DNA of 64,000 nucleotides from Anaerolineaceae bacterium (GCA_002699125.1 PABI01000060.1:62001-126000), one strand, 5' to 3'; counted from the first letter of the stretch, positions 25,748-33,752 are shown. Numbers and translations: made by a program. Notes: generated by a model not told the origin, from the letters alone.

Positions 25748-27739
25748 CTATTTCCCCCCGGTGTTTAGTAACAAGGCTACAAGTCCTGCGCTTGCGCCGA
25801 TGGCGAAGCTGGGGGCGGCTTGTTCGAAAGTATCTTTCAAGGTGCGTTCGGGGTGGCGAAACCCGACTAGCCCCATTGTTTGGCCGATTGTAGCGAGTAC
25901 GGCCGTTACTTCGACTGCGCTCAGCACAGGTCTCACCGCACCTGTTTTATACCCTCGATTGGCCAGCAGAAGCGAAACGGCCGTTGCCGCCGGCCCTAAT
26001 CCCGCCCATTTGCGTGCCGGTTTTGGCCCGATGGCCATTTGGATGTCGCCAAGGGTGGCCATGGCAGCCGAAATGTGGTGCGTGTGCCCCTCCGCATGGC
26101 CCGGGTCAAGGGCCGAGAGCACGTCCAGATTTTGCCGCCGCGCCGCCAGCCAGCCCGCGCCAAGCACGGTCAAAGCCGCCACCTTTGTGTTGTTATTGGG
26201 GAATTGCAGAACGGCCGTTGCCAGCGGCACCAGCCAATCCAGATTAAACCCTTTGTACGCCTCGATACGCAGTTGGTACTCCTGGCCGCTGGTGCTGGTG
26301 GCCAGCGCTGCCGCTGCCGTGGCCTGGTAGGCTAACCCCGCCAGCCAGCCCGCCGCGCCGTCCAAGCAGGCTGCTTGCTGGACGGCAATTGGCGTGAGCG
26401 CTGTTGCCCCCAGGGCAATCAGCTTTGGCGCGTAAGACGGCGGGTAAATCGCGGCCAAATCGCCGTGATCGTGCCCGTGGTCATGGTCATGATGATGGTG
26501 GTGGCCGTGATCATGTTCGTGATGATGATGCTCATGTGCATGATCATGATCGTGTGCATGGGCCAGGCGGGCATTGGCGGTCTGGTTGCGCTGTTCTTCC
26601 ACAAACGGCAGCGCAGCAGCTCCGCCAGCAGCGGCCACCGTCAGCGGCAGGGCGAGGGATTCTGGCAGATTGAGCAGGGTGGAAATGGCCGTTGCGCCAA
26701 TCCCGGCCACGCTTACCCCAGCCAACGCCAACTCTTGCGTGTCTGGTGCGGGCACCGGTGTGGGTAGCCCAATCTCGCGCGAAACGATGTAGCCCGCATC
26801 CTCCAGCGCGTGCTTCAGATGATGGACGTAATCAACCCCTTCCAACGGCGCGGTGGCGTGCAGCACGCGGAAAAAGTTGACGTAGCACAGCCGGATGCCG
26901 CGTTCGCGGGCAAAATGAACCCAGTTGTGGCAGGCTGCGTGGTAATCGAGCGGAATCATATCCTCCGGGGTGAACTGGTGGGCCAAAACCACGTGGGGCG
27001 CGCGCCGCTTGGCCACAAACCAATCCCCTTTTTGGTGGCGCGATTCGGCAAAGTAGACCAGCGACAAATCGTGCGCTTCCATCGCTTCCACCGTCTCATC
27101 CAGGTGCATTTCGTGGCCCAAAATCATGTTCCCGGCAAAGGCGACGAGGTTGTTGAGAACGGCCGTTTGTGCCAAGGTCCGTTCCAGCAATTCTTTCTGC
27201 GGCCAGGCGTAGCTGACGGGGCGGGGCAGCAGCGCCAGCCCGTTGGCCTGTATTTTTTCCGCCAGCGCCATGTCGTACCCCAGCCCAATTTCGCCGATGG
27301 TGGGTAAATCGCCGGCGAAGACGAGCGTTTGAGCGTCGTGGCAGTTGGCCTGAGAGTAGGGCAGCCGTTCACGCAGTTCGGTGGCCAGGTGGCTGATCAG
27401 ATTTTCCGGGCCGTGCAGGTAGTTCCAGTGGCCGACGCTGGGGGTGTCCTGGCGTGGCTCCGTGGGGGCTTGGGGGGTGAGCTGGCCAGTGCGCAGCAGC
27501 CGACCCAGCGTTAGCTCCGGCAGGGAGAGGTGGGTGGCACCGTTGCTGGCCAGCATTTCCACCAGCTCCGTCAGCGGCAGTCCGGCACGGATGGCGGCGG
27601 CCTGCGCGTCGTCAAAATCAACGCAGATGGCGACGCGGTTGTTTTGCGCTTCCCACTCTTGGCGGCGCTGCAGCACGCGGCTGGAGGCCACGCCGCCAGC
27701 GAGGGCCAGGGACAATGAAAGCAGGCGTGATAATTTCAA
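25748..27739 (-). CDS. DUF5693-like membrane protein with His-rich loop
   Basis: A ~663-residue protein. After an N-terminal signal/anchor (LLSLSLALAGGVASS) comes a TIM-barrel-like extracytoplasmic domain (~35-330, VDFDDAQAAAIRAGLPL, GLALLPRPVSYAWP, LSLVYFAESRH) typical of the DUF5693 group, then several hydrophobic segments. Residues ~395-430 are a run of alternating His and Asp/Glu (HDHDHAHEHHHHEHDHG), a likely Zn/Ni/Co-binding loop. Start: TTG 27739 has GGAG eight bases upstream, whereas TTG 27754 has none. A TTCGAC...GCTCAG repeat next to an ACGGCCGT site lies in frame near the C-terminus. Confidence 0.75.
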   Translation of the reverse strand: MKLSRLLSLSLALAGGVASSRVLQRRQEWEAQNNRVAICVDFDDAQAAAIRAGLPLTELVEMLASNGATHLSLPELTLGRLLRTGQLTPQAPTEPRQDTPSVGHWNYLHGPENLISHLATELRERLPYSQANCHDAQTLVFAGDLPTIGEIGLGYDMALAEKIQANGLALLPRPVSYAWPQKELLERTLAQTAVLNNLVAFAGNMILGHEMHLDETVEAMEAHDLSLVYFAESRHQKGDWFVAKRRAPHVVLAHQFTPEDMIPLDYHAACHNWVHFARERGIRLCYVNFFRVLHATAPLEGVDYVHHLKHALEDAGYIVSREIGLPTPVPAPDTQELALAGVSVAGIGATAISTLLNLPESLALPLTVAAAGGAAALPFVEEQRNQTANARLAHAHDHDHAHEHHHHEHDHGHHHHHDHDHGHDHGDLAAIYPPSYAPKLIALGATALTPIAVQQAACLDGAAGWLAGLAYQATAAAALATSTSGQEYQLRIEAYKGFNLDWLVPLATAVLQFPNNNTKVAALTVLGAGWLAARRQNLDVLSALDPGHAEGHTHHISAAMATLGDIQMAIGPKPARKWAGLGPAATAVSLLLANRGYKTGAVRPVLSAVEVTAVLATIGQTMGLVGFRHPERTLKDTFEQAAPSFAIGASAGLVALLLNTGGK
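25908..25930. repeat. TTCGACTGCGCTCAG element inside a coding region
   Basis: ACTTCGACTGCGCTCAGCAC is a variant of the dispersed TTCGACAGGCTCAG element. It lies directly next to an ACGGCCGT site (25900-25907) and encodes PVLSAVEV in the DUF5693-like protein without breaking the frame. Confidence 0.7.
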
Positions 27740-27775
27740 ACTTTTCTTCTCCAATTATATTTCATGTCAACGAGG

Positions 27776-27824
27776 GCTGAGCTTGTCGAAGCCCGCCTTC
27801 GCCTTCGACAGGCTCAGGCTGCGG
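27776..27824. repeat. Full inverted TTCGACAGGCTCAG element
   Basis: Two arms, GCTGAGCTTGTCGAAG and CTTCGACAGGCTCAGGC, enclose a short GCCTTCGC loop in the gap between the nucleotidyltransferase and the DUF5693-like gene. This is the most complete copy of the element in the window. Confidence 0.8.
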
Positions 27825-27831
27825 CTACAGC

Positions 27832-28998
27832 TTACTTGCGTAACATCTGCGCCGTGTCGGTGCGGGTGAACTGTACGGCCGTTTGCCACACCCGCCATTT
27901 TTCCCCCCAGGTTGGCGCCCAGCGAGCAATCTCAATGCGATCTTTGATGCCGCGCCGCAGCCGGTCGGCCAGGGTGATGAGCGGCTTTTGCTGGGTGCGG
28001 TGCAGTACGTAGGCCAGGTCCATCTGCTCGATGCGCTGGCGAAGGCTGTTGGGCGTTTTTTCTGCCAATTGTGGCAAAATGGTCGCGGGCAGCGGTGCGC
28101 CGACCAGCTGTTGGGCCAGCGTCAGCGCGGCCAGCACGTAGCCCCAGCTTTTCGCTTCGGTAACGCGCTGTAAAAAGGTGTCCCAATCCACCCGGTTGGC
28201 CTGGGTGATCACCAGCAGGTCGGTGAGCTGCACAAACGAAGGCGCACCCTGGATGAGATGGAAGGCGAAATGCAGGCAGATGTGGTGCAGCAGGTCGGTG
28301 GGGTTGAGGACGTGGCAGGGGGCGGTGTTGGGAGTGAGAACGGCCGTATCCACCCGCTCCCGAATCCCCGGCGTCATGTCCACCTTCAGGCCAAACCATG
28401 ATTCCTCCAACGAGCTGTGCGGCTCGATGGTGCGGTCCAGGCTGGCGGAGAGGTACGGGTTGGGCGTAGCGTTTTGCTTGGTGGTGTCCTCGCGGCGGAA
28501 GGTGCTGGTGTGTTTGGTGACGCGTGCTCCCGTTTCGGCCGATTTGTGTTTGCCACCATAGCCCAATTCCAGCAGCAGCACTTCCGCCTGAGGCAGCTCT
28601 TCCGGCGTAAACAGCAGATCAATGTCGTTCATGGGGCGCTGGGCTGGTTCGGAATAGTAGCAGGCGGCTAGATGGACGCCCTTCAGGGCCACCGGCTGCA
28701 AATTGGCAGCAGCGGCAGCTTGTAGAAGCTGGGCTAGCTGGGCGTAAATCGCCTCGTTGCGCTGCGCTTGCATTTTGTGCGTAACGGCCAGTTTGGCCAT
28801 CGCTTTAGGTGGGATGGTTGCATTCCACAGCTTTAGTTTGGCGTAAACTTGAGGGGCTAAGCCAAAGGCGATGGCGCGCACAACAAAATCATCCCAATTG
28901 AGCTTGGGGGATTGCTGCTGCCATTTATCCAATTCTTGCTGAGGGCGTAAAACGTCTAGCAGATGTTGGGTGGTTGCGGTAGCTGCTGAGGTTGTCAT
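27832..28998 (-). CDS. PF14907-type nucleotidyltransferase family protein (2 of 3)
   Basis: A 388-residue NTP_transf_5 protein with the same core as its two paralogues: LQPVALKGVHLAACYY followed by RPMNDIDLLFTPEEL, the D-x-D pair being the likely metal ligand. The flanks are helical. It is the first large gene after two identical 21-residue peptide genes on the minus strand, with ~87 bases between. In known RiPP loci this family occurs with an HPr-kinase-like protein, and one is encoded on the divergent strand here. The substrate is not known. Confidence 0.87.
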   Translation of the reverse strand: MTTSAATATTQHLLDVLRPQQELDKWQQQSPKLNWDDFVVRAIAFGLAPQVYAKLKLWNATIPPKAMAKLAVTHKMQAQRNEAIYAQLAQLLQAAAAANLQPVALKGVHLAACYYSEPAQRPMNDIDLLFTPEELPQAEVLLLELGYGGKHKSAETGARVTKHTSTFRREDTTKQNATPNPYLSASLDRTIEPHSSLEESWFGLKVDMTPGIRERVDTAVLTPNTAPCHVLNPTDLLHHICLHFAFHLIQGAPSFVQLTDLLVITQANRVDWDTFLQRVTEAKSWGYVLAALTLAQQLVGAPLPATILPQLAEKTPNSLRQRIEQMDLAYVLHRTQQKPLITLADRLRRGIKDRIEIARWAPTWGEKWRVWQTAVQFTRTDTAQMLRK

Positions 28999-29085
28999 GC
29001 AATGTTTAAATTCTGGTCAAAGAGAGGCACATTACCAACCGATTACAGCAAGGTTTATCTCAGGTTTGTTTGCGTTTGCCAGGAC

Positions 29086-29151
29086 TTAGTGGCTGCTGAA
29101 CGTAACCTGGGTCAATTCTTCGTGCTTGGTGATTGCTGGTTTTTTGTACAT
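29086..29151 (-). CDS. Short peptide gene, copy B (21 aa, RiPP-leader-like)
   Basis: A 22-codon frame on the minus strand that reads MYKKPAITKHEEL followed by TQVTFSSH and TAA. AGGAGAAGG precedes the ATG at a good distance. The Y-x2-P start and ELxxVT ending resemble the leader region of lasso-type RiPP precursors. The 66 bases are identical to copy A at 29214-29279, yet the ribosome sites of the two copies differ in sequence, so what is duplicated is the coding frame itself. It is followed by the PF14907 nucleotidyltransferase gene. Confidence 0.7.
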   Translation of the reverse strand: MYKKPAITKHEELTQVTFSSH

Positions 29152-29213
29152 TTACCTTCTCCTACTGGTTTTAATTGGATTTTCTGCTTAAAAGCTTTTG
29201 GGGGAGTGATGAT

Positions 29214-29279
29214 TTAGTGGCTGCTGAACGTAACCTGGGTCAATTCTTCGTGCTTGGTGATTGCTGGTTTTTTGTACAT
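29214..29279 (-). CDS. Short peptide gene, copy A (21 aa, RiPP-leader-like)
   Basis: Identical in all 66 bases to copy B, from ATG to stop. The upstream site is AGGAG seven bases before the ATG. The repeat boundaries coincide exactly with the start and stop codons, which argues that it is a gene and not random duplicated DNA. The peptide is too short to carry a normal lasso core after the VT motif (only FSSH remains), so it may be a signal, a decoy leader or a substrate modified near its terminal serines. 62 bases separate the two copies. Confidence 0.7.
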   Translation of the reverse strand: MYKKPAITKHEELTQVTFSSH

Positions 29280-29497
29280 GTTTGTCTCCTAAATTTAAAG
29301 AAATGGGCCGTACCTGGCGGTAACGTGCCTCCCTTTGACCAAATTTATCACCTGTTTCTGGACGCATTCCAAACGTGCCCTGGTTTGTTAAGTGGTATGG
29401 TAGAGATGGTATGACATCGGCAACGGTTGGCATTTTTGCCAGAACCTATAGTGAATAGTATAACCAGTTTACTCGTTTCGACAATTTGTACGCGCTT
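29280..29497. other. Divergent intergenic region between the peptide and nucleotidyltransferase operons
   Basis: No gene is supported here. The stretch must hold the promoters of both the minus-strand peptide run and the plus-strand run starting at 29498. I see no clear -35/-10 pair and no repeat. Confidence 0.4.
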
Positions 29498-30820
29498 ATG
29501 AAATTATTGGATTCATTTTCCGCCGACCTGCAACCGCATGAAATTTGGCTTTGGCAATGCGCCTGTCATTGGCGGCAGCCAGAGGCAGCTGTACTGCCTG
29601 GCGCGGTCGAATGGTCAGCGTTGGTGCGCGTCGGGCTGTGGAACCGGATGCAGACGCTGCTGCTCGATTTTTTGCAGGCGCAGCAAGTGCTGGACCAGCT
29701 TCCACCGGAGGATTTGACCAGCTTGCAGGAAGGTGCAGCTAAGTTCGAGGAGGATGCGGCCGTTATGGAGGAATCGCTGCAAATTTACCTGCAAAAGGCT
29801 CAGGAGCGCGGGATTGACACGGCCGTTCTCAAAGGGCTCTCCGTCTCAGCTAATATTTATGGGAATACGGCCGTGCGCCCCGGTGGCGATATTGATGTAC
29901 TGGTCCGGGCGCGGGACGTAGACGGCAGCATTGAAATTCTGGATGAGATGGAAATCGGCCAAAATTGGCCTAATCTGATGGACGACCGCTACTATGAGCG
30001 GCACCATCTGCATCAGCAGCGCTGCACGCCAGATTTGCGGCTGTGGTACGAAGTGCACTGGGCACTGGACCATCCCCTGACGCGGCTGACGATCGATTAT
30101 GAGGCGGTGATGGACCGCACGACGCCAGGCACGCTGCTGGGCGCACCGGTAGACGATTTGGCACTGCCCGATTTGCTGTTGTGTTTGGCGATTCACCTGG
30201 TGAAACACGCCATCTACCTGCCCAGCGTCCTGGATCATCCTGACCTGGCGCGCATCATTCTGGCAGATGGCATGTTGATGTATTTTGTGGACGTGGCGGA
30301 AGTGGTGAAGCAGCATGAGGACGAGATCGATTGGCAGCAAACGGTGGCGCTGGCCAAAGCGTGGGGCGCAGCCGAGATGTTGGGCGCGGTGCTGCAAGTG
30401 TGTCACGGTTATTTGCACGCGCCGGTGCCAGGGTGGGTGCTGGGTGCTTTGCCGGTGGCGGGGCCAAATCGGGTGAAGCAGTGGGTGATGCACAAGGTGG
30501 TGGCGTATGAAACGGCCGTTCACCTCGGCCAGCCACCCAGCAAGTTGTGGAAATTTCTGCTGATCACCAACGGCGCGTTCATTTTACGGCCGATTCGGCT
30601 GCTGGATTTGCTGGAATATTGCTTTCCGGGGCGGGATTATTTGCGGCGCAAATATGGCAGCGACTCGATTTGGCGGGGCGTGGGCCATTTTGTGAAGGCG
30701 CTGGGGCAGTACGGTCGTATCGCCATCGACACCGTTTACTTCACCTGGGAGCGATATTGGCGGCTGCGGCGGCAAAAGTACAGCACCTCCCTCTTCAACC
30801 GGATCGAAGTAGACGCATGA
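29498..30820 (+). CDS. PF14907-type nucleotidyltransferase family protein (3 of 3)
   Basis: A 440-residue NTP_transf_5 protein: DTAVLKGLSVSANIYG followed by RPGGDIDVLVRARDVDG with the D-x-D pair, then a helical C-terminal region (DLLLCLAIHLVKHAIYLPSVLD...). ATG 29498 is used; TTG 29486 is also in frame and neither has a clear ribosome site. Its stop overlaps the start of the flippase gene by four bases, so it leads a three-gene operon. It is divergent from the peptide/nucleotidyltransferase run, which contains its closest functional relative. Confidence 0.86.
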   Translation: MKLLDSFSADLQPHEIWLWQCACHWRQPEAAVLPGAVEWSALVRVGLWNRMQTLLLDFLQAQQVLDQLPPEDLTSLQEGAAKFEEDAAVMEESLQIYLQKAQERGIDTAVLKGLSVSANIYGNTAVRPGGDIDVLVRARDVDGSIEILDEMEIGQNWPNLMDDRYYERHHLHQQRCTPDLRLWYEVHWALDHPLTRLTIDYEAVMDRTTPGTLLGAPVDDLALPDLLLCLAIHLVKHAIYLPSVLDHPDLARIILADGMLMYFVDVAEVVKQHEDEIDWQQTVALAKAWGAAEMLGAVLQVCHGYLHAPVPGWVLGALPVAGPNRVKQWVMHKVVAYETAVHLGQPPSKLWKFLLITNGAFILRPIRLLDLLEYCFPGRDYLRRKYGSDSIWRGVGHFVKALGQYGRIAIDTVYFTWERYWRLRRQKYSTSLFNRIEVDA

Positions 30821-32127
30821 CCGGCTTGCGGGCGGTGTGGACCCCGTGGCGGCAGCGGCCCGCCGTGCAGCAAACTACCTTTCTGCTGGCCATCGACGCC
30901 GTGACCAATGCCATCGACTACGGCTTTCATATCTACCTGGCCCGCGTCCTGCTGCCCGCCGATTTTGCCGCCGCGCAGACGATCAACACCATCTTGCTGG
31001 TACTCCTCACCACGGCGGCGGTGATGCAGCCAGTGGTTGCCCGCTACGTCGCCGAAGCCAACCTCTCCCTTGACCTGCCGCCGCGCACCGATTTTACTAT
31101 ATTTCGCCACTTTTTGGGCCGCAGCGGGCTGGTGGGGCTGGCAGCAGTGCTGCTCGTTTGGCTGGGGCATGAGGCATTGGCAGACTGGTTAAATTTGCCG
31201 GAAACGGCCGTTGCCCTGGCCGCCTTCATGATTTTTATTGCCACGACCCGACCGGTGGTGGCCGGAATGCTGCAAGGGCAGCGCCGCTTTGGCTGGTTTG
31301 GCGGGATGCGCCTGGGCTACGCGGCGGGGCGCTTTGTCGTCGGCTTGCTGCTCATTTCGGTGCTGGGATTGGGCCTGAACGGGGCCATCGGCGCGATGCC
31401 GCTGGGGGGTGTGGTGTCGCTGCTGGTGGGTTTGGCCTGTTTGGGTGGACTGGCGTGGCGCGGGGGAACGGGCCCTTCGACAGGCTCAGGGGCCGTTCCT
31501 CAGAAATACCGCTGGTCGGCCAGTACGCTGACGCTCAATGCCCTGGTGGCTTATGCGGCGTACATGGCGCTGCTCAGCCTGGATTTGGTCTGGGTGAACC
31601 GCCTGCTACCGGCGGAGGATGCCGCGCTGTACGCCACGGCCGTTTTGCTGCGTCGGGTGCTTTTGTTGCTGCCGGGCGCGGTCATTGTGATCATGTATCC
31701 ACGGGCGGTGGCGCGGGTGGCGGCCAACCAGTCGCCGGACAAGCTGCTGTGGCAAACGGCCGTTGTCGTGAGCCTGCCAACGGTGCTGTTAACGGCCGTT
31801 CTCACCCTGTTTGGCGCACCGCTGATCGGTTGGACGTTGGGTCCGGCGTACGTGGCGGCGGCACCGCTGCTGGGCGGGATGGGCGTGGCGATGTTGGGCG
31901 TGGGCATCACTGTTATCTGGTTGAACTTTTATTTGGCGACCCGACCGCTGCCGTTTGTGGTACTGTTGGCGGGAACGGCCGTTCTCCAACTCATTTTGCT
32001 GCAAACTGTGCCGCTCGATTTGCCCACGGTTATCGCCATTTTTGGCCTGGGCGGCTGGCTGCCCGCCATCGGCGGTGGGCTGCTTTACTGGTTTTGGCTG
32101 CGTCCCACGCTGGAGCATTCCTCATGA
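30817..32127 (+). CDS. Wzx-type flippase / polysaccharide biosynthesis membrane protein
   Basis: A 436-residue protein with about 12 membrane helices, of the MOP (MATE/Wzx) exporter superfamily. It has family-typical helix starts (IDAVTNAIDYGFHIYLARVLLPADF, GWTLGPAYVAAAPLLGGMG). It would move a lipid-linked or peptide substrate across the membrane. The ATG overlaps the stop of the nucleotidyltransferase and the stop overlaps the next ATG, so translation is coupled through all three genes. Codons 219-225 (GPSTGSG) come from a 21-base TTCGACAGGCTCAG insertion that splits an ACGGCCGT site and lies in a loop between helices. Confidence 0.87.
   Translation: MTGLRAVWTPWRQRPAVQQTTFLLAIDAVTNAIDYGFHIYLARVLLPADFAAAQTINTILLVLLTTAAVMQPVVARYVAEANLSLDLPPRTDFTIFRHFLGRSGLVGLAAVLLVWLGHEALADWLNLPETAVALAAFMIFIATTRPVVAGMLQGQRRFGWFGGMRLGYAAGRFVVGLLLISVLGLGLNGAIGAMPLGGVVSLLVGLACLGGLAWRGGTGPSTGSGAVPQKYRWSASTLTLNALVAYAAYMALLSLDLVWVNRLLPAEDAALYATAVLLRRVLLLLPGAVIVIMYPRAVARVAANQSPDKLLWQTAVVVSLPTVLLTAVLTLFGAPLIGWTLGPAYVAAAPLLGGMGVAMLGVGITVIWLNFYLATRPLPFVVLLAGTAVLQLILLQTVPLDLPTVIAIFGLGGWLPAIGGGLLYWFWLRPTLEHSS
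31471..31491. repeat. 21-base TTCGACAGGCTCAG insertion inside an ACGGCCGT site
   Basis: Removing these 21 bases joins GAACG to GCCGTTCC and restores a perfect GAACGGCCGTTCC. The insertion adds seven codons in frame to the flippase gene. The inserted word CTTCGACAGGCTCAG is the core of the element at 27776. Confidence 0.75.
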
Positions 32128-33164
32128 CAAAGATTCCCGACGGCGATTGGCTGTCCCAACTAAACGAGCGTGACCTGGAAGACTTCTGGCAGCGCCGGGC
32201 CAACGACCTCCAATTTAAGCGGGAGGTGCGGTTGTTTGGCCATCCGCTGGTGGTGGAGAGCAATGAAGAAGGCTTGCTCGCTGCGGTTGACTTCGCTCTG
32301 CAAAATTACACCCAAACCGAGCAAGCCAAACCGCCGTTGGGCGCGCTTCAGCTTGTCGTGCAGCCGCTGCGCCAGTCGCCTGGTCCCGCGCCGAATGATT
32401 TGATGCAGAAAATCACCTACAGCGGTAGCGCCGACTGGTTGATGATGCAGCTGGGCAATTGGGGCGTGGCTCACCTGGATTTGGCGCGGCGACGAGGCAC
32501 GGCCGTTCTCGATCCCCAGCTTGCCGCTAGACCCGATCTGATCGCCCAATGCGTGCTGCACACGCTGCTGCTCAATCTGGTGATTGGGCACGGCTATGGG
32601 ATGCTGCACGCCTCTTGCCTGGTGCGGGATGGGGTGGCGCTGCTGCTGCTGGCGCCGCACAACACGGGCAAAAGCACCACGGCGCTGCGGCTGGCGCTGG
32701 CGGGCTTCCGCTTGCTCACGGACAGCATGGTGTTTGTGGATGGTGACGGTTTTTTGCACGGCTACCCGGTGGGGCTGGCCAAGCTGCGCGGCGACATGGT
32801 GGATGAATTTCCGCAGTTACGGCCGTTCCTCCAAACTGAAATCGTGCGCCAGGAAACGAAGTATCGGGTGGATCTTCGTGCGGTAAATTCTGAATTTGTG
32901 CAGGAAACGGCTGTGCGCCCGCAAAAAGTGATCCTCTGTCTGCTTTCCCGCCATGAGGTGGCAGAAAGTGTAGTAGAGGAGGTGGAGGGAACGGCCGACA
33001 TGCAGGCTATCTTGCACAACAGTTTATATGTTGACCAGCCGCACGTTTGGCGGCAGAATGTGGCGAAGTTGCAGAAGTTGTTGGTGGGGGAAACGGCCGT
33101 TGCGCTAAAGTTGGGTACAGATCCGGCGCATTTAATCTTGGCCGTTCAGAAAATCATTCGATAA
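32124..33164 (+). CDS. HPr-kinase/phosphatase-like P-loop kinase
   Basis: A 346-residue protein whose C-terminal half (~155-340) resembles the kinase domain of HprK: LLHASCLVRDGVALLLLAPHNTGKSTTALRLALAGFRLLTDSMVFV, with the P-loop HNTGKST and the following acidic residues. The N-terminal ~150 residues are specific. HprK-like proteins in some lasso-peptide loci phosphorylate a serine at the precursor C-terminus; the nearby 21-residue peptides end in Ser-Ser-His, so they are candidate substrates (inference). It is the last gene of the nucleotidyltransferase-flippase operon, with ATGA overlap. The CDS is fully open with no frameshift. Confidence 0.83.
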   Translation: MTKIPDGDWLSQLNERDLEDFWQRRANDLQFKREVRLFGHPLVVESNEEGLLAAVDFALQNYTQTEQAKPPLGALQLVVQPLRQSPGPAPNDLMQKITYSGSADWLMMQLGNWGVAHLDLARRRGTAVLDPQLAARPDLIAQCVLHTLLLNLVIGHGYGMLHASCLVRDGVALLLLAPHNTGKSTTALRLALAGFRLLTDSMVFVDGDGFLHGYPVGLAKLRGDMVDEFPQLRPFLQTEIVRQETKYRVDLRAVNSEFVQETAVRPQKVILCLLSRHEVAESVVEEVEGTADMQAILHNSLYVDQPHVWRQNVAKLQKLLVGETAVALKLGTDPAHLILAVQKIIR

Positions 33165-33223
33165 GTTCCCAAACATTAACGAAAAATAAGTAAGCAGGAA
33201 GATTTGTGCGGAACGAATGTTCT

Positions 33224-33292
33224 AATGGTTGTGCCATTGGCAACTGCTGCTACAATTATCATCAATTGTTGCTAATGCGAAATTTTGCATTA
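33224..33292. promoter_or_regulatory. Candidate Fur-family operators upstream of the fur-like gene
   Basis: Two palindromes lie in the 153-bp leader of the regulator: TAATGCGAAATTTTGCATTA (33273-33292, arms TAATGC/GCATTA) and AATGGTTGTGCCATT (33224-33237). AT-rich inverted repeats with TAATGC-type arms are typical of Fur/Zur/Nur sites, so autoregulation and co-regulation of cbiMQO are plausible. Confidence 0.55.
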
Positions 33293-33317
33293 AGAAAGTC
33301 TGCCCGGAGTAAAGGCC

Positions 33318-33752
33318 ATGTCGCACCACACAATTAATTACGTTCAGCAAATCCGTGACCGTGGCTACCGCATGACCCCGCAGCGGCAAATTGTCCTCGA
33401 TACCGTATGTGCCCACGGCGGGCACGCCACCGCCAGCGAAATTTATGAATCAGTTAATGAGCAGCAGCCGGCCATTAACAGGGCCACCGTTTACCGTATT
33501 TTAGATTTTTTCTGTGAACTTCAGCTCGTCGCCAAAGCCGACATCGGCGGGCGCACGATTTTTGAAGTGGTAGGGGACTCGCCACACCATCACCTGGTTT
33601 GCCGCCAATGCGCGCAGATGACATCGCTGGCAGACCACCATTTTGACGAGCTGGCCGCGCACTTGCTCGAAGAGCACGGTTTTGAAGCGGATTTGTCCCA
33701 CCTGGCAATTACCGGCCTGTGTGCTGAATGCAGACAGGCGCAGGATGCGTAA
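33318..33752 (+). CDS. Fur-family metalloregulator (Zur/Nur-type)
   Basis: A 144-residue Fur-family repressor with a winged helix (~15-80, YRMTPQRQIVLDTV, NRATVYRILDFF) and a C-terminal dimer/metal domain. It has the HHHLVCRQC and CAEC pairs that bind structural zinc. The ATG has GGAG upstream. It is followed by a cobalt/nickel ECF transporter on the same strand, so it is inferred to sense Ni, Co or Zn and to repress these genes. A hairpin (33761-33791) lies between it and cbiM. Which metal it senses cannot be decided from the sequence. Confidence 0.9.
   Translation: MSHHTINYVQQIRDRGYRMTPQRQIVLDTVCAHGGHATASEIYESVNEQQPAINRATVYRILDFFCELQLVAKADIGGRTIFEVVGDSPHHHLVCRQCAQMTSLADHHFDELAAHLLEEHGFEADLSHLAITGLCAECRQAQDA

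Noticed and set aside
26375..26767. Plus-strand frame opposite the His-rich loop (Met/Val-rich, 130 codons)
   Set aside because: It is antisense to the CAT/GAT repeats of the His-rich segment; composition follows from the repeat.
29002..29414. Plus-strand frames (up to 79 codons) that share DLVAAERNLGQFFVLGDCW
   Set aside because: They are reverse-strand readings of the duplicated 66-base peptide genes; the minus strand has proper ribosome sites and exact start-stop boundaries, the plus strand has none.
27832..33164. A classical lasso-peptide cluster
   Set aside because: The leader-like peptides, the nucleotidyltransferase and the kinase fit, but B1/RRE, B2 protease and the C cyclase are all absent from the window.
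31455..33164. A single long fused gene covering the flippase 3' half and the kinase
   Set aside because: The 5' part of this frame is the out-of-phase shadow of the flippase; the kinase starts at ATG 32124 with an ATGA overlap.
33165..33317. A cobalamin or NiCo riboswitch upstream of the cobalt/nickel genes
   Set aside because: No B12-box or NiCo-type four-helix consensus seen; the leader is short and holds palindromes that fit a Fur-type operator better.
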